Source: Zwartia hollandica
GTDB taxonomy: Bacteria > Pseudomonadota > Gammaproteobacteria > Burkholderiales > Burkholderiaceae_B
DNA: 64,000 nt
Assembly: GCF_019923725.1 (NCBI RefSeq)
Contig: NZ_JAHXRI010000001.1
Location: forward strand, 1-64,000
Direction: 5' to 3'
Below the pieces are notes generated by a model. That model was not told the origin of the DNA. It was given only the letters and a program-made list of their open reading frames with translations, and ran no database searches. Made by a program: the position numbers and the translations under genes. Position 1 is the first letter of the stretch, and every line of letters starts with the position of its first letter. Shown in pieces: positions 28,061-37,089 of this stretch.

Positions 28061-29401
28061 ATGAACTCACCCGCACAAATCAACGAACCCACAAAACGAT
28101 TAAGGCCGTTTAGCGCTATCGCGATTATTGTCGGCATTGTGATTGGTGCGGGTATTTTCAAAACTCCTTCCATGGTGGCAGGGGTGACGGGGGATGCTGG
28201 ATGGTTGTTGGTCGCTTGGGTCGCGGGCGGGCTGATTTCCCTAGCGGGTGCGTTGTGTTAAGCCGAACTTGCCACGACGTATCCCCACGCCGGTGGTGAT
28301 TATCACTTTCTTGCTCGCGCCTTCGGCAAACCAATTTCTTTTCTCTACGCCTGGGCCAAGGCAATGGTCATCAACACGGGATCAATTGCTTTATTAGCCT
28401 TTGTGTTTGGCGACTATATGAGTAAGGCATTTAGTCTCGGACCATACTCGACTGCGATTTGGGCGATAGGTGTCGTGCTTGTTTTAACGGTAGTGAACTT
28501 GATCGGCATATCGGCAGCGTCGTGGGTGCAGACATTGCTGACCTCGATTGAAGTGTTGGGTTTGATCTTGGTGGCGATTGCTGGCTTCTATGTTTCTGGC
28601 GATGCGCCGGCATCACCCGCTTATTTCTCGTCTACACCTAGTCTCGGTATGTTCGGTTTGGCGATGGTCTTCGTTCTACTCACGTATGGGGGTTGGAACG
28701 AAGCCGCCTACATCTCTGCTGAGGTGCATGGCGGGCGGCGAGCAATTGTGCCGGTTATTGTCATCAGCATTTTCATCTTGACGATCATTTATGTATTTGT
28801 GAATTTCGCGCTTCTGTCTGGCTTGGGATTAAAAGGTTTGGCTAGTAGTAATGCGGTGGCTGCTGATTTGATGGGACGTGCTTTCGGCCCATCAGGCGAA
28901 CGTGTACTGGGCTTGTTTGTTGCGACGGCAGCCTTGACGAGCATCAATGCAACCATGATTGTTGGTGCGCGAACCAACTATGCCTTGGGTAAGGACTGGC
29001 CTGCCTTGTCCTTTATGGGGCACTGGGAGGGTGGCAGAGGCTCTCCTACGCGCGCGCTTTGGGTACAGTCTGGAATTAGTCTGGTGCTCGTTGTTTTTGG
29101 GTTGTGGCAGACAGACGGCTTCGGCGCGATGGTTGAGTTCACTGCGCCCGTGTTTTGGTTTTTCTTGTTTCTGGTAGGGATATCGTTGTTTGTGATGCGG
29201 GTGAAAGATCCGTCGGCTGAGCGGCCGTTTAAGGTGCCGCTCTATCCCTTCACGCCGATTTTGTTTTGTTTGACATGTGCGTATCTCACCTACTCGAGCA
29301 TTACCTATGCTGCGAGTAAGAACGCCGTCGATGTGTCGTTGTGGGTGATGGCGTTGGGTATCGTGGCGCTTCTCTTAATGCAGTTACGCAAAAAGATTTA
29401 A
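28061..29401 (+). pseudogene. Amino acid/polyamine permease (APC family) interrupted by an in-frame stop
   Basis: The frame encodes a typical APC transporter of 446 codons starting MNSPAQINEPTKRLRPF with TM1 (GIVIGAGIFKTPS, the unwound-helix substrate motif). A TAA at 28259-28261 falls where the sequence reads LAGALC-stop-AELATTYPHAGGDY; relatives read ...CYAEL..., so a Tyr codon (TAT/TAC) has become TAA by one change. Beyond it the same frame runs undamaged to 29401 through the remaining membrane helices. An in-frame ATG at 28364 would give a 345-residue product lacking the first helices and is unlikely to work. Either a very young pseudogene or a sequence error. It follows the methyltransferase-fold gene by 21 bases. 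Confidence 0.85.
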
Positions 29402-29418
29402 TCGGTCTTTCGTGAGGG

Positions 29419-29739
29419 TCAGTGCTTGATACCCAGCGCTGCTAGTGCCTCGCCATAGATCAACGCGTCTTCGCATAAGTAAGCGACGACGTCGCCGCTT
29501 TCCATATTCTCAAGAATCTGAACGATTTCCTCTGTGATGTCTGCGCCCCTGCTGAGTCCAGCCACATGGACCTGCGCATCGCTTTCAAAAATCCCTTGCG
29601 GAATAATTTTTTCCACAACACTTAGGTCAATTTTTGATATGACGATGTAGGCCTGTATGCTGAGGTCCTCCACTTTGATTGCGAGGACAACGCCGCCTTC
29701 GATTGTGTCTAAAACAGTGCTTTGGATCATTAGGTCCAT
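29419..29739 (-). CDS. Unknown 106-residue protein downstream of rdgC
   Basis: Not recognised. A small acidic, soluble protein beginning MDLMIQSTVLDTIEGG, with alternating hydrophobic beta-like segments (VVLAIKVEDLSIQAYIVI) and a helical C-terminus (EEIVQILENMESGD, ALIYGEALAALGI); no signal peptide or membrane helix. Its ATG comes one base after the rdgC stop and an AAAGGCG stretch at the end of rdgC can serve as ribosome binding site, so it is probably translated from the rdgC transcript. Convergent with the broken permease. Confidence 0.65.
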   Translation of the reverse strand: MDLMIQSTVLDTIEGGVVLAIKVEDLSIQAYIVISKIDLSVVEKIIPQGIFESDAQVHVAGLSRGADITEEIVQILENMESGDVVAYLCEDALIYGEALAALGIKH

Positions 29740-29740
29740 A

Positions 29741-30652
29741 TCAGCTCGCCTTTGCTAGGGGTTTTTCTTCTAGCGCATTAAGCAGTGCGCCGAGTAGTTG
29801 ATTGAGTTCAGCGCACATCAAGGTCATGTCACTGTCGAACCTTTCGCTCTCATTTTCTGGAGCAGACTGCTCTTTCTCGTCAAGAACGTCTTGAGGTGCG
29901 AGTCGTTTGATGTCTAGGCTCTCTGTCAGAATGAAGGACACTCGGTCGTTCCAGGTAAGAGCAAGACGTGTGCATTGCTTTCCGTTTTTAATGTGTCTGT
30001 CGATATCTTCCGAATCGAGTGCATGCTTAACATATCGAACGGCAGCCGCCTTGTCTCCGCCAGCACGTAGTTCGGCGTCTTGGTCGATTGTGAAGTGACT
30101 GGGCGGTTGACCTGATGAAATCCATCCCGTCATCGCGACTGCTGGACTCGTAACGACTTGAATCGGTTCGACGGGAAATGGGTAAATCGCTTTGCCCAGT
30201 GCTGAGATGATCTCTTCTGCTTTTGTAGTCGAAGGCGTGTCGATGGCGAGCCAATGATTGATCGGATCAATCCAAATACGCGTATCTCTAATTAAACTGA
30301 AGGCGCGCGGAAGCAGGGCGCTTGTCACCTCTTCTTTTAGATCACGACGCTGCTTACGGCCAGGCTTGAATCCTTGCTGCTCTTCAAGCTCCTGAGCGCG
30401 GACTTTAACGAATTGATTGATAACGGAGGCCGGTAATAACTTTTTTTCAGAGCGAAACGCGCAGATGATCTGCTTGCCAATCGGGTAGGCTAGGCGTTGG
30501 TCATCTTCTCGAACAGATACCCAACCAAATGCTGAAGTCGCACTTGCATCTGCTTGAGCAAAACGTTCTTTTGATAGAAAGTCTTCAATCTGATCGACGG
30601 CCCAAGTCCAGTCGTTGGAGAGGCGGTAAAGCTTTAAGTTTTTAAACCACAT
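29741..30652 (-). CDS. rdgC: Recombination-associated protein RdgC
   Basis: A 303-residue protein, exactly the length of E. coli RdgC, a nucleoid-associated ring protein that binds double-stranded DNA and restrains RecA-driven recombination. The N-terminus MWFKNLKLYRL is the family hallmark and fixes the start at 30652; the longer upstream frame is spurious. Other conserved stretches are GRKQRRDLKEEV and FSLIRDTRIWIDP. It lies 61 bases downstream of a TetR regulator on the same strand and just before an unknown small gene. Confidence 0.96.
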   Translation of the reverse strand: MWFKNLKLYRLSNDWTWAVDQIEDFLSKERFAQADASATSAFGWVSVREDDQRLAYPIGKQIICAFRSEKKLLPASVINQFVKVRAQELEEQQGFKPGRKQRRDLKEEVTSALLPRAFSLIRDTRIWIDPINHWLAIDTPSTTKAEEIISALGKAIYPFPVEPIQVVTSPAVAMTGWISSGQPPSHFTIDQDAELRAGGDKAAAVRYVKHALDSEDIDRHIKNGKQCTRLALTWNDRVSFILTESLDIKRLAPQDVLDEKEQSAPENESERFDSDMTLMCAELNQLLGALLNALEEKPLAKAS

Positions 30653-30713
30653 GGTAAATCCGGCAAAAGAGATCGATTCTAGCTGAGGTCGAGTCTCGTC
30701 GCAGATAACGTGG

Positions 30714-31340
30714 TCAGGCTTGTCCGACCATACCTTGAAACGTAGTTTCAACGATTAGCTCGGTGATCTCGTGATCCGTGAATGCGCCGCCTTGCTTTAA
30801 AAAATCGGCAACAGGGTCACAGGAGCGAGCAAAGAGGGTGTAGAGCACGACCTCGCTCGGAAGTGTCACCGATAGCTCGCCCTTTGATTGGGCCTCGTGA
30901 ATCCACTTCGCAAACTGCTCGATCAGTTTGCCTAGCGCTTGCATGTAGGGCGCATGATTTTGTAGGGCGGACTGAATGGTCGATCGCGTTGAGGGCAGCA
31001 GGGGCATTGTGCCTTGAAGATGGGTGGATACCGCCCAACGAACCACGGCCCTGAGGTTCTCAACTGCTGAATTCGTGTCGGGAAGATCATGCACGGTGTC
31101 GAGCGCTCGTTCCAGCAACCGCGTCATGCATGCGGCCGCTAGCGCTTCTTTTGAGGCAAAGTGTTTGTACAAGCTTGCTTTTGCGATACCGACATTCGCA
31201 GCCACTTCGTCCATGGTCATGAGATCAAAGCCCTTCTGCGAGAGCAGTTGATTGACGGTATCCAAAATAGCAGTTTCGCGAAATTGAAGCTGTTGCTGCT
31301 TGAATGAGTGTTTTTTGCTTGGGATTTCGGTGGGCAGCAT
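30714..31340 (-). CDS. TetR/AcrR family transcriptional regulator
   Basis: A 208-residue regulator with the N-terminal TetR helix-turn-helix (ILDTVNQLLSQKGFDLMTMDEVAANVGIAKASLYKHFASKEAL, about residues 25-65, recognition helix GIAKASLYKHF) and a helical ligand-binding domain. It is divergent from the lipid-modification operon starting at 31457; the 116-base gap contains direct repeats that could be its operator. It probably represses that operon and itself, releasing on binding a lipophilic effector (inference). Confidence 0.93.
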   Translation of the reverse strand: MLPTEIPSKKHSFKQQQLQFRETAILDTVNQLLSQKGFDLMTMDEVAANVGIAKASLYKHFASKEALAAACMTRLLERALDTVHDLPDTNSAVENLRAVVRWAVSTHLQGTMPLLPSTRSTIQSALQNHAPYMQALGKLIEQFAKWIHEAQSKGELSVTLPSEVVLYTLFARSCDPVADFLKQGGAFTDHEITELIVETTFQGMVGQA

Positions 31341-31390
31341 GGTGATAGGGTCAATGTGCGATAAGCAAGCGTTTAAGTGTCAATAATAAT

Positions 31391-31425
31391 ACTATTTGGT
31401 CATAAAATATACTAATATGTTCATA
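31391..31425. promoter_or_regulatory. Direct repeats between the TetR gene and the lipid operon (candidate operator)
   Basis: ACTATTTGGTCATA at 31391-31404 and ACTAATATGTTCATA at 31411-31425 are imperfect direct copies spaced about two helical turns apart (20 bases start to start), in a very AT-rich divergent control region. A TTGACA reading on the minus strand (31383-31378) could be a -35 for the TetR gene. Binding by the TetR protein is inferred from position only. Confidence 0.4.
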
Positions 31426-31456
31426 TTGTTTATTGAGTAGTATTAAATTCAAACTT

Positions 31457-32005
31457 ATGACAGCACTAGCCAGGACCGCCGCGCGCGCATCCAAACCTAC
31501 TCCTGCTCCAGCACTGCCCACCTGCGTCTTGAATGCACATGGTCAGCTGTGGCAATTATGCGGGCGTGGCATTTATGTTTGGACGGTTTTTCGTTGTTAC
31601 TGGGCAAGTCTGTACACAAGAACGGGTCATTTCGACAGTCAGGAGCCTGCAATCCTGGACTTGGAGTATCTGCGTACGTTGTCAAGCGAGCAGACCGTCA
31701 CAATTTCGGTAGATGAAATCCGTCGTTTGCGTCCAGAGTCTGCAGAGTCAACTGATCAGTGGCGTGCCTCGCTCAAGCAGATTATTCCGGACGTGACAGC
31801 AGGCGAACGATTGATCGGGTATTTTGATCCAGCGACGGGCGTGAGCTTTTATTCGGCGGAGCATGCGTTAGGGGATATTGTTGATAAGGACTTTGCCTCC
31901 GCCTTCCTCGCAATTTGGCTCGATCCGGCAACCCGGGCCCCCGACCTGCGTGCTGCATTGCTGGGCCATTCAGCCGTTCCCGCTCTGGCTCGAGAGGTCC
32001 GATGA
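31457..32005 (+). CDS. Chalcone isomerase-like protein (first copy)
   Basis: A 182-residue protein of the chalcone-isomerase-like domain family; these bacterial proteins are not flavonoid enzymes and may bind fatty acids. It shares with the second copy (35301-35819) the blocks YWASLYTRTGHF, ITVDEIRRL-like helix, PDVTAGERLIGYFDPATGVSFY and FLAIWLDPATRAPDLRAALLG. No clear signal peptide is seen, unlike the second copy. First ATG is 31457; a TTG at 31433 would add eight residues, and neither has a strong ribosome binding site. First gene of the operon; its stop overlaps the next start. Confidence 0.8.
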   Translation: MTALARTAARASKPTPAPALPTCVLNAHGQLWQLCGRGIYVWTVFRCYWASLYTRTGHFDSQEPAILDLEYLRTLSSEQTVTISVDEIRRLRPESAESTDQWRASLKQIIPDVTAGERLIGYFDPATGVSFYSAEHALGDIVDKDFASAFLAIWLDPATRAPDLRAALLGHSAVPALAREVR

Positions 32006-33297
32006 TGATGCGTAAAGCACCTCCACACGGAGCAAGAGTCGCCGTCGTTGGTTCTGGTATTTCTGGTCTGACCTGTGCTTGGTTATTGAAGGATAACTAT
32101 CGCGTTACTTTATTTGAAGCGGGCTCTTATTTTGGGGGGCACTCAAATACGGTTGATGTCACGCTTGAGGGATTGACGTCTCCCGTCGATACGGGTTTCC
32201 TGGTTCATAACGAGCTCACCTATCCGAATCTCATCCAGCTCTTTAAACATTTAGATGTGGATGTGTATGCCAGCGATATGTCGTTTGGCGTTTCGATTGC
32301 TGAACCCGATATTGAATGGGCAGGTACGAATTTGGGAACTGTCTTCGCCCAGCGTAAAAATATATTGCGCCCCGCCTTTCTGAAGATGCTGCGGGACATC
32401 CTACGCTTTAACGCAAACGCCCAACGCTATCTAACCGAGACACGGTCCCAGCCGCTCTCTCTTGAGCAGCTTTTAGACCGAGAGCGTTTTGGTAAGGCGA
32501 TGCGTGATTGGTATCTTCTACCGATGGCTGCGGCCATTTGGTCGGCACCGGTCCAGGACATTTTAGGTTTTCCCGCGGCGCATTTTTTAACGTTTTGCCT
32601 AAATCACCGTTTGCTTCAAGTACAAGAGCGGCCGCAGTGGCGAACGGTCTCGGGTGGATCGCGTCGTTACGTGCAAGCGATGGTCAAAGACATACTCGAC
32701 GCGAGATTGAATTGCCCAGTTAAGCGTATTGAGCGTCATGCAGAGTCGGTCGCGCTGCACACGCACGATACAGTGCATTCTTTTGATGCGGTCATCTTAG
32801 CGAGTCATGCACCCTCAAGCTTAGCGATACTCGATGCCCAAGCCCAGGAGCGCGAGGTGCTAGGGGCGTTTAGGTATCAGCAGAATCGAGCGATTCTCCA
32901 CACGGACACGCGTCTTTTGCCGCGCCGCAAAAAGGTTTGGTCTGCATGGAATTATTTGTCGACAGGGGTTGGCGGTCAAAACCAGCCCGTTGCGGTCAGT
33001 TACTTGCTGAACCAGCTACAAGACCTCCCGTTCTCGTCGCCCGTTATCGTGACGCTCAATCCTCACATCGAGCCACGTCTTGAGTCGGTATTAAAAGAGT
33101 TCATCTACGAGCATCCAGTTCTTGATCGTGCCGCCGCAAGTGCTCAAGGTCACTTACCATCGATTCAGGGACTCGATCGAGTTTGGTTTTGCGGCGCTTG
33201 GGCAGGTTTTGGCTTTCACGAGGATGGTTTGAAGTCAGCCTTGCGTGTTGTGCGGGATTTTGGAGTGGCTATACCTTGGGAGCCGGTCTATGACTGA
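32002..33297 (+). CDS. FAD-dependent amine-oxidase-like flavoprotein
   Basis: A 431-residue NAD(P)/FAD-binding protein with the dinucleotide motif VAVVGSGISGLTCAWLL near the N-terminus and the FAD-contacting segment EAGSYFGGHSNTVD. The C-terminal VWFCGAWAGFGFHEDGLKSALRV completes the FAD site as in amine oxidases and desaturase-like flavoproteins. The start is one of three consecutive ATGs (32002, 32005, 32008) overlapping the previous stop. In other proteobacteria this gene stands with DUF1365 and a Cfa-like methyltransferase and takes part in modification of unsaturated fatty acyl chains; the precise reaction here is inferred. Confidence 0.88.
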   Translation: MMMRKAPPHGARVAVVGSGISGLTCAWLLKDNYRVTLFEAGSYFGGHSNTVDVTLEGLTSPVDTGFLVHNELTYPNLIQLFKHLDVDVYASDMSFGVSIAEPDIEWAGTNLGTVFAQRKNILRPAFLKMLRDILRFNANAQRYLTETRSQPLSLEQLLDRERFGKAMRDWYLLPMAAAIWSAPVQDILGFPAAHFLTFCLNHRLLQVQERPQWRTVSGGSRRYVQAMVKDILDARLNCPVKRIERHAESVALHTHDTVHSFDAVILASHAPSSLAILDAQAQEREVLGAFRYQQNRAILHTDTRLLPRRKKVWSAWNYLSTGVGGQNQPVAVSYLLNQLQDLPFSSPVIVTLNPHIEPRLESVLKEFIYEHPVLDRAAASAQGHLPSIQGLDRVWFCGAWAGFGFHEDGLKSALRVVRDFGVAIPWEPVYD

Positions 33298-34096
33298 GGC
33301 GGTGATCGAGCTGTGTAGCGGACGTGTCATGCATGCGCGACTACGACCGTTCGTGCATCGGTTTGTGTACCGCGTATTTTGTATTCGTGTGCGTATTGAT
33401 CGCATGTCTGAACTGCTTAGCCACACAAGTTGGCTCTTTGGCGTTGAGAGGTCTAGGCCTGTCAGCTTTAACTCGAAAGATCATGGCGCTCGAGATGGTA
33501 GTGACCTGCAGGGTTGGATGGCCGGGATACTTCACCAGAGCGGCATCCGTCTAGAAACTGGAGCCATCTGGTTGCAGTGCTTTCCCCGAGTCTTTGGTTA
33601 TGTTTTCAATCCCGTTAGCTTTTGGTTCGTTCACGACCAAGCGGGAGTCCTTCGAGTCTTAGTCGCTGAGGTCAATAATACTTTTGGTCAACGTCACCAG
33701 TATGTTCTGGCCGCAACGGAGCTAACCGAAATTACGGCTTCGTCAGAGCTCTCTTGTCTGAAGGTTTTTCATGTATCGCCTTTTTGTGAGGTGCATGGTG
33801 CTTATCGGTTTCGTATCGCTGGGACATCGGCTTTATATCGCATGGCGATTGATTATCACGATCCAGCTCAGGAGCAGGAGGCTCTGCTACGTACCGCGAT
33901 TGTGACCAAGCAGCACACATTTACGGTACGCCGCTTGTTGGGCTATTTGGCTTCGATGCCAATGATGACATTTGGAGTGATGCTACGCATCCATTTGCAG
34001 GCATTCAAGTTATGGCGAAAAGGAGCAACGTATCACACGGTTCCGCCGTTGCCTGATCGTGAAGTAACAGGAAGTGATGTTGGAAAACAGAAATGA
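33290..34096 (+). CDS. DUF1365 family protein
   Basis: A 268-residue protein of the DUF1365 family, almost always encoded beside the flavoprotein and Cfa-type methyltransferase found here. Conserved blocks: GRVMHARLRPFVHRFVYRVF at the N-terminus, FNPVSFWFVHD, EVNNTFGQRHQYVL and KVFHVSPFCEV. The start at 33290 (MTEAVIEL) overlaps the preceding stop by 8 bases, and its own stop overlaps the next start by 4. Biochemical role unproven; linkage suggests fatty acid or phospholipid modification. Confidence 0.88.
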   Translation: MTEAVIELCSGRVMHARLRPFVHRFVYRVFCIRVRIDRMSELLSHTSWLFGVERSRPVSFNSKDHGARDGSDLQGWMAGILHQSGIRLETGAIWLQCFPRVFGYVFNPVSFWFVHDQAGVLRVLVAEVNNTFGQRHQYVLAATELTEITASSELSCLKVFHVSPFCEVHGAYRFRIAGTSALYRMAIDYHDPAQEQEALLRTAIVTKQHTFTVRRLLGYLASMPMMTFGVMLRIHLQAFKLWRKGATYHTVPPLPDREVTGSDVGKQK

Positions 34097-35322
34097 AGCT
34101 CAATGAGAATCCAGTAGGTGTTAGTCGTGATGCCGTGCCTTTGGCTGGCCGGCTGTTGACCCGAGTACTTGAGAAAATTTCGATCGGAAGGTTACGCCTC
34201 CTTCAGCCCGATGGAATTGTGCGAAACTTTGGACAGAGTCCAGCCCTTGTAGAACCGAACATCGTCGAAGCACAGCTGGATATCAACGACTGGCGCGCAG
34301 CGAGTTTGATTCTTCGCAAAGGAGACGTTGGCTTTGCTGAAAGCCTAAGGCATGGCTGGATAAGTTGTACTGACTTTGTGGCACTGTTTACGATTGCAAT
34401 CCAAAATCAGCAGCTTTCCCGCACTGTTGATGGGCAATGGTGGGCGTTGCTGCTCAAGCGATTGTCGCATTGGGTATTCAAAGATAACAGTCGCTCAGGT
34501 AGTCGACGCAATATCTTGAGTCACTACGACGTAGGCAACCAGTTTTATAAGTGCTGGCTAGATTCCAGTATGACCTATTCCTCGGCCTATTTTGCGGGTG
34601 ACCTGGGGATGGACCTCGAGCGCGCGCAATATCAGAAGTACGACCGAATTCTTGATCAGCTCAGCGCAAAGTCTGGAGATACCATCTTGGAGGTCGGTTG
34701 CGGCTGGGCGGGGTTTGCCGAGCGTGCTGCCTGCCGAGGCCTAAACGTCGTGGGTATCACGTTATCGGATGCACAGCTTGAATATGGACGTGAGCGCATT
34801 GCCCGAGCAGGCTTGAGCGACCTCGTTGAGCTTCGCTTGCAAGACTATCGTGATGTCCCAGAGCAGTTTGATCATATTGTTTCGATCGAAATGTTCGAAG
34901 CGGTGGGTCTGCTTCACTGGCCAAGCTATTTCAAAATGATTGCGCGCTGCCTCAAACCCCAAGGCAAAGCTGTCATCCAGGTGATTGACATTGCCGAAGA
35001 TCGCTTTGAGGCGTATCGCAAGGGGACAGACTTCATACAGCAATTTATTTTTCCTGGAGGCATGTTGCCCTCGGCATCACGCTTTGCACGCGAGAGTCAG
35101 AGTTGCGGTCTACTCGTCAAAGACGTGTTTTCCTTCGGTCAGGACTATGCCGAAACGCTTAGAAGATGGCGGATTGAGTTAGATCGCAACCTTGACGGCA
35201 TTTACGCACAAGGCTTCGATTCTGTCTTTATACGTATCTGGAAAATGTATTTGGCCTACTGTGAGGTGGGTTTTCGTTACGAACGAACGGACGTCAAACA
35301 ATGGGTTTTATCAAGAAGCTAG
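34093..35322 (+). CDS. Cyclopropane-fatty-acyl-phospholipid synthase family methyltransferase
   Basis: A 409-residue Cfa-type SAM methyltransferase acting on double bonds of membrane phospholipid acyl chains. N-terminal lipid-binding domain to about residue 130, then SHYDVGNQFYKCWLDSSMTYSSAYF, SAM motif I ILEVGCGWAGFAERAA, and the active-site region VSIEMFEAVG and FIQQFIFPGGMLPS. Relatives in such operons methylate the double bond without closing a cyclopropane ring (as in the furan fatty acid pathway of Rhodobacter); whether this one does so cannot be told by eye. Linked by ATGA overlaps to the gene before. Confidence 0.92.
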   Translation: MKLNENPVGVSRDAVPLAGRLLTRVLEKISIGRLRLLQPDGIVRNFGQSPALVEPNIVEAQLDINDWRAASLILRKGDVGFAESLRHGWISCTDFVALFTIAIQNQQLSRTVDGQWWALLLKRLSHWVFKDNSRSGSRRNILSHYDVGNQFYKCWLDSSMTYSSAYFAGDLGMDLERAQYQKYDRILDQLSAKSGDTILEVGCGWAGFAERAACRGLNVVGITLSDAQLEYGRERIARAGLSDLVELRLQDYRDVPEQFDHIVSIEMFEAVGLLHWPSYFKMIARCLKPQGKAVIQVIDIAEDRFEAYRKGTDFIQQFIFPGGMLPSASRFARESQSCGLLVKDVFSFGQDYAETLRRWRIELDRNLDGIYAQGFDSVFIRIWKMYLAYCEVGFRYERTDVKQWVLSRS

Positions 35323-35819
35323 TCTTACCGGTATTGTGCATGTTGGCAATCGGGTTCAACGCAAATGCGTTTGAACTCAGCGCGCTTATTCCGGACGCAC
35401 GTCCGGTTGGCCAAGGGCAGTTCTCTCGCTTCGGCTTTAAGGTTTACGATGCACGGCTTTGGGCGCCGAGCGGCCACTACACGTCCTATCAGCCTTTTGC
35501 GTTGTCGCTGACCTATCACCGGACAATCGACGGTGCACGCATTGTTCAAGCGTCGATTGATGAAATGAACAAACTTGGTGTGGCGGTTAGTGCACACCCT
35601 CAATGGCTTGATCAGCTGAGTCAAGTGCTCCCCGATGTGGTTCCAGGAGATACTTTAACGGGCGTGTATCAGCCCGGAGAAGGGGCGAGCTTTTATCATC
35701 AGGGAAAACTGACGGGTCGCCTAGACGATCGACTGTCTCGCGCGTTTTTCTCAATCTGGCTCGACCCTCGTACAAGTGAGCCTGCCCTGAGGCAAGCGCT
35801 GCTCGGGAATAGTCCGTGA
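35301..35819 (+). CDS. Chalcone isomerase-like protein (second copy), exported
   Basis: A 172-residue protein with a signal peptide (MGFIKKLVLPVLCMLAIGF, cleavage near NANAFE) followed by a chalcone-isomerase-like domain: GQGQFSRFGFKVYDARLWAP, LPDVVPGDTLTGVYQPGEG, FFSIWLDPRTSEPALRQALLG. The C-terminal halves of this protein and the one at 31457 align well, so they are paralogs at two positions of one operon, one exported and one probably not. The start overlaps the methyltransferase gene by 22 bases. Confidence 0.85.
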   Translation: MGFIKKLVLPVLCMLAIGFNANAFELSALIPDARPVGQGQFSRFGFKVYDARLWAPSGHYTSYQPFALSLTYHRTIDGARIVQASIDEMNKLGVAVSAHPQWLDQLSQVLPDVVPGDTLTGVYQPGEGASFYHQGKLTGRLDDRLSRAFFSIWLDPRTSEPALRQALLGNSP

Positions 35820-37066
35820 ACCGTTACCGCCTCGCTGCGTACGGTGCGCTTGGGCTGCCCTTGGCCATGTCCATGATGCCCATCTACATGATTTCGCCAA
35901 AATTTTATGGGGAAACGATCGGACTAGATCTTGCTATCGTCGGAGTCATACTATTTGCGACCAGATTGTTAGATACAGCCCAGGACCCTTTCTTAGGCCG
36001 CATGGTTGATCACTTTCAGGCCAAGCGTTTCGGGTGGGTATACATCGTCGCCTTGGCCTCCGTACTCTTGGCTGTTAGTTTTGTTATGCTTTTTTCACCA
36101 CCTGCGTGGTCGACGTTAGGGATATCGGGCTGGTTGATTGTTTGCCTCGTTGCCCTGTATGCAGCGCATAGTCTTTTAAGCATTTGTTACATCACTTGGG
36201 GTACCAGATTAAGTGATGAGCCTCTCGTGCGTTCGCGGGTTGTTGCCTGGCGGGAAGGCCTTGGCCTTGTTGGCGTTGTGTTGGCCTCGGTCGCTCCGGT
36301 TGTTCTAGTAGAAAGCTTGGGCGCGCGGTCCGGATACCAGAGTTTTGCTTGGGTATTCTCCTTTATTTTGCTGGTCTGCGTTTGCGTGACGTTGCTGTGG
36401 TCTCCTCGTCCCGAGCGACACGATTTGACGCAAGACTCAAACTGGAAAAGGGCACTTGAAGATCGTTCCGTGAGGCAGATCTTTTTCTTTTATTTGCTCA
36501 ATGCGATTTCTGTGGCGATACCAGCAACATTGGTCTTGTTTTTTATCGACGATGTGGTTCAGAGGCCGCAGGATGCAGGTATCTTTTTAGCGGCCTATTT
36601 TGTCGCCGGCATTGTTACCTTACCGGGTTGGGTTGCCCTAGCCGATCGAATCGGGAAGCGGTTGGCGTGGCTAATTGGCAGCGGTATTGCAGCGACAGCA
36701 CTTGCTGGGGCGAGTGCAGTGGGCGCGGGTGATGTGCTGCTGTACGGTATTGTTTGTGTCGCGGCCGGGACCGCGCTTGGTGCTGACCTTGCACTACCGG
36801 CTGCGATGCTAGCGGATGTGATTCCTTCCGCACAACGCCAAAATACGGGGTTGTACATAGGGGTTTGGGTTCTGATTGGCAAGCTTGCACTCGCCGTTGC
36901 AGCCGGCGTGACGCTACCCACACTTAGTTTTTTTAACTATCAACCTGGCGTCCTAGGGAGTGTTACCCCGCTCGTTACCTTGTACGTGTTACTACCAATC
37001 GTTTTCAAATTTGCGGCAGCGGCAATCTTGTTTCGAGTAGCACCGACCGCACGTGCAAACCCTTAA
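35816..37066 (+). CDS. MFS/GPH-type transporter
   Basis: A 416-residue polytopic membrane protein with about 12 hydrophobic helices. LLDTAQDPFLGRMVDHFQAKRFG after the second helix resembles the glycoside-pentoside-hexuronide (MelB-like) signature, and a cytoplasmic loop splits the protein in the middle (SPRPERHDLTQDSNWKRALEDRS). It begins with GTG at 35816 overlapping the previous stop (GTGA). A member of the lipid-modification operon, it may move a lipid precursor or solute across the inner membrane; the substrate is unknown. Confidence 0.88.
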   Translation: MNRYRLAAYGALGLPLAMSMMPIYMISPKFYGETIGLDLAIVGVILFATRLLDTAQDPFLGRMVDHFQAKRFGWVYIVALASVLLAVSFVMLFSPPAWSTLGISGWLIVCLVALYAAHSLLSICYITWGTRLSDEPLVRSRVVAWREGLGLVGVVLASVAPVVLVESLGARSGYQSFAWVFSFILLVCVCVTLLWSPRPERHDLTQDSNWKRALEDRSVRQIFFFYLLNAISVAIPATLVLFFIDDVVQRPQDAGIFLAAYFVAGIVTLPGWVALADRIGKRLAWLIGSGIAATALAGASAVGAGDVLLYGIVCVAAGTALGADLALPAAMLADVIPSAQRQNTGLYIGVWVLIGKLALAVAAGVTLPTLSFFNYQPGVLGSVTPLVTLYVLLPIVFKFAAAAILFRVAPTARANP

Positions 37067-37089
37067 GCTCTTTTGAAGGATTTACTGAT

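Noticed and set aside
28259-28261. Programmed readthrough or selenocysteine at the permease stop
   Set aside because: The codon is TAA, not TGA or TAG, no stimulatory structure was seen downstream, and the family has Tyr at this site.
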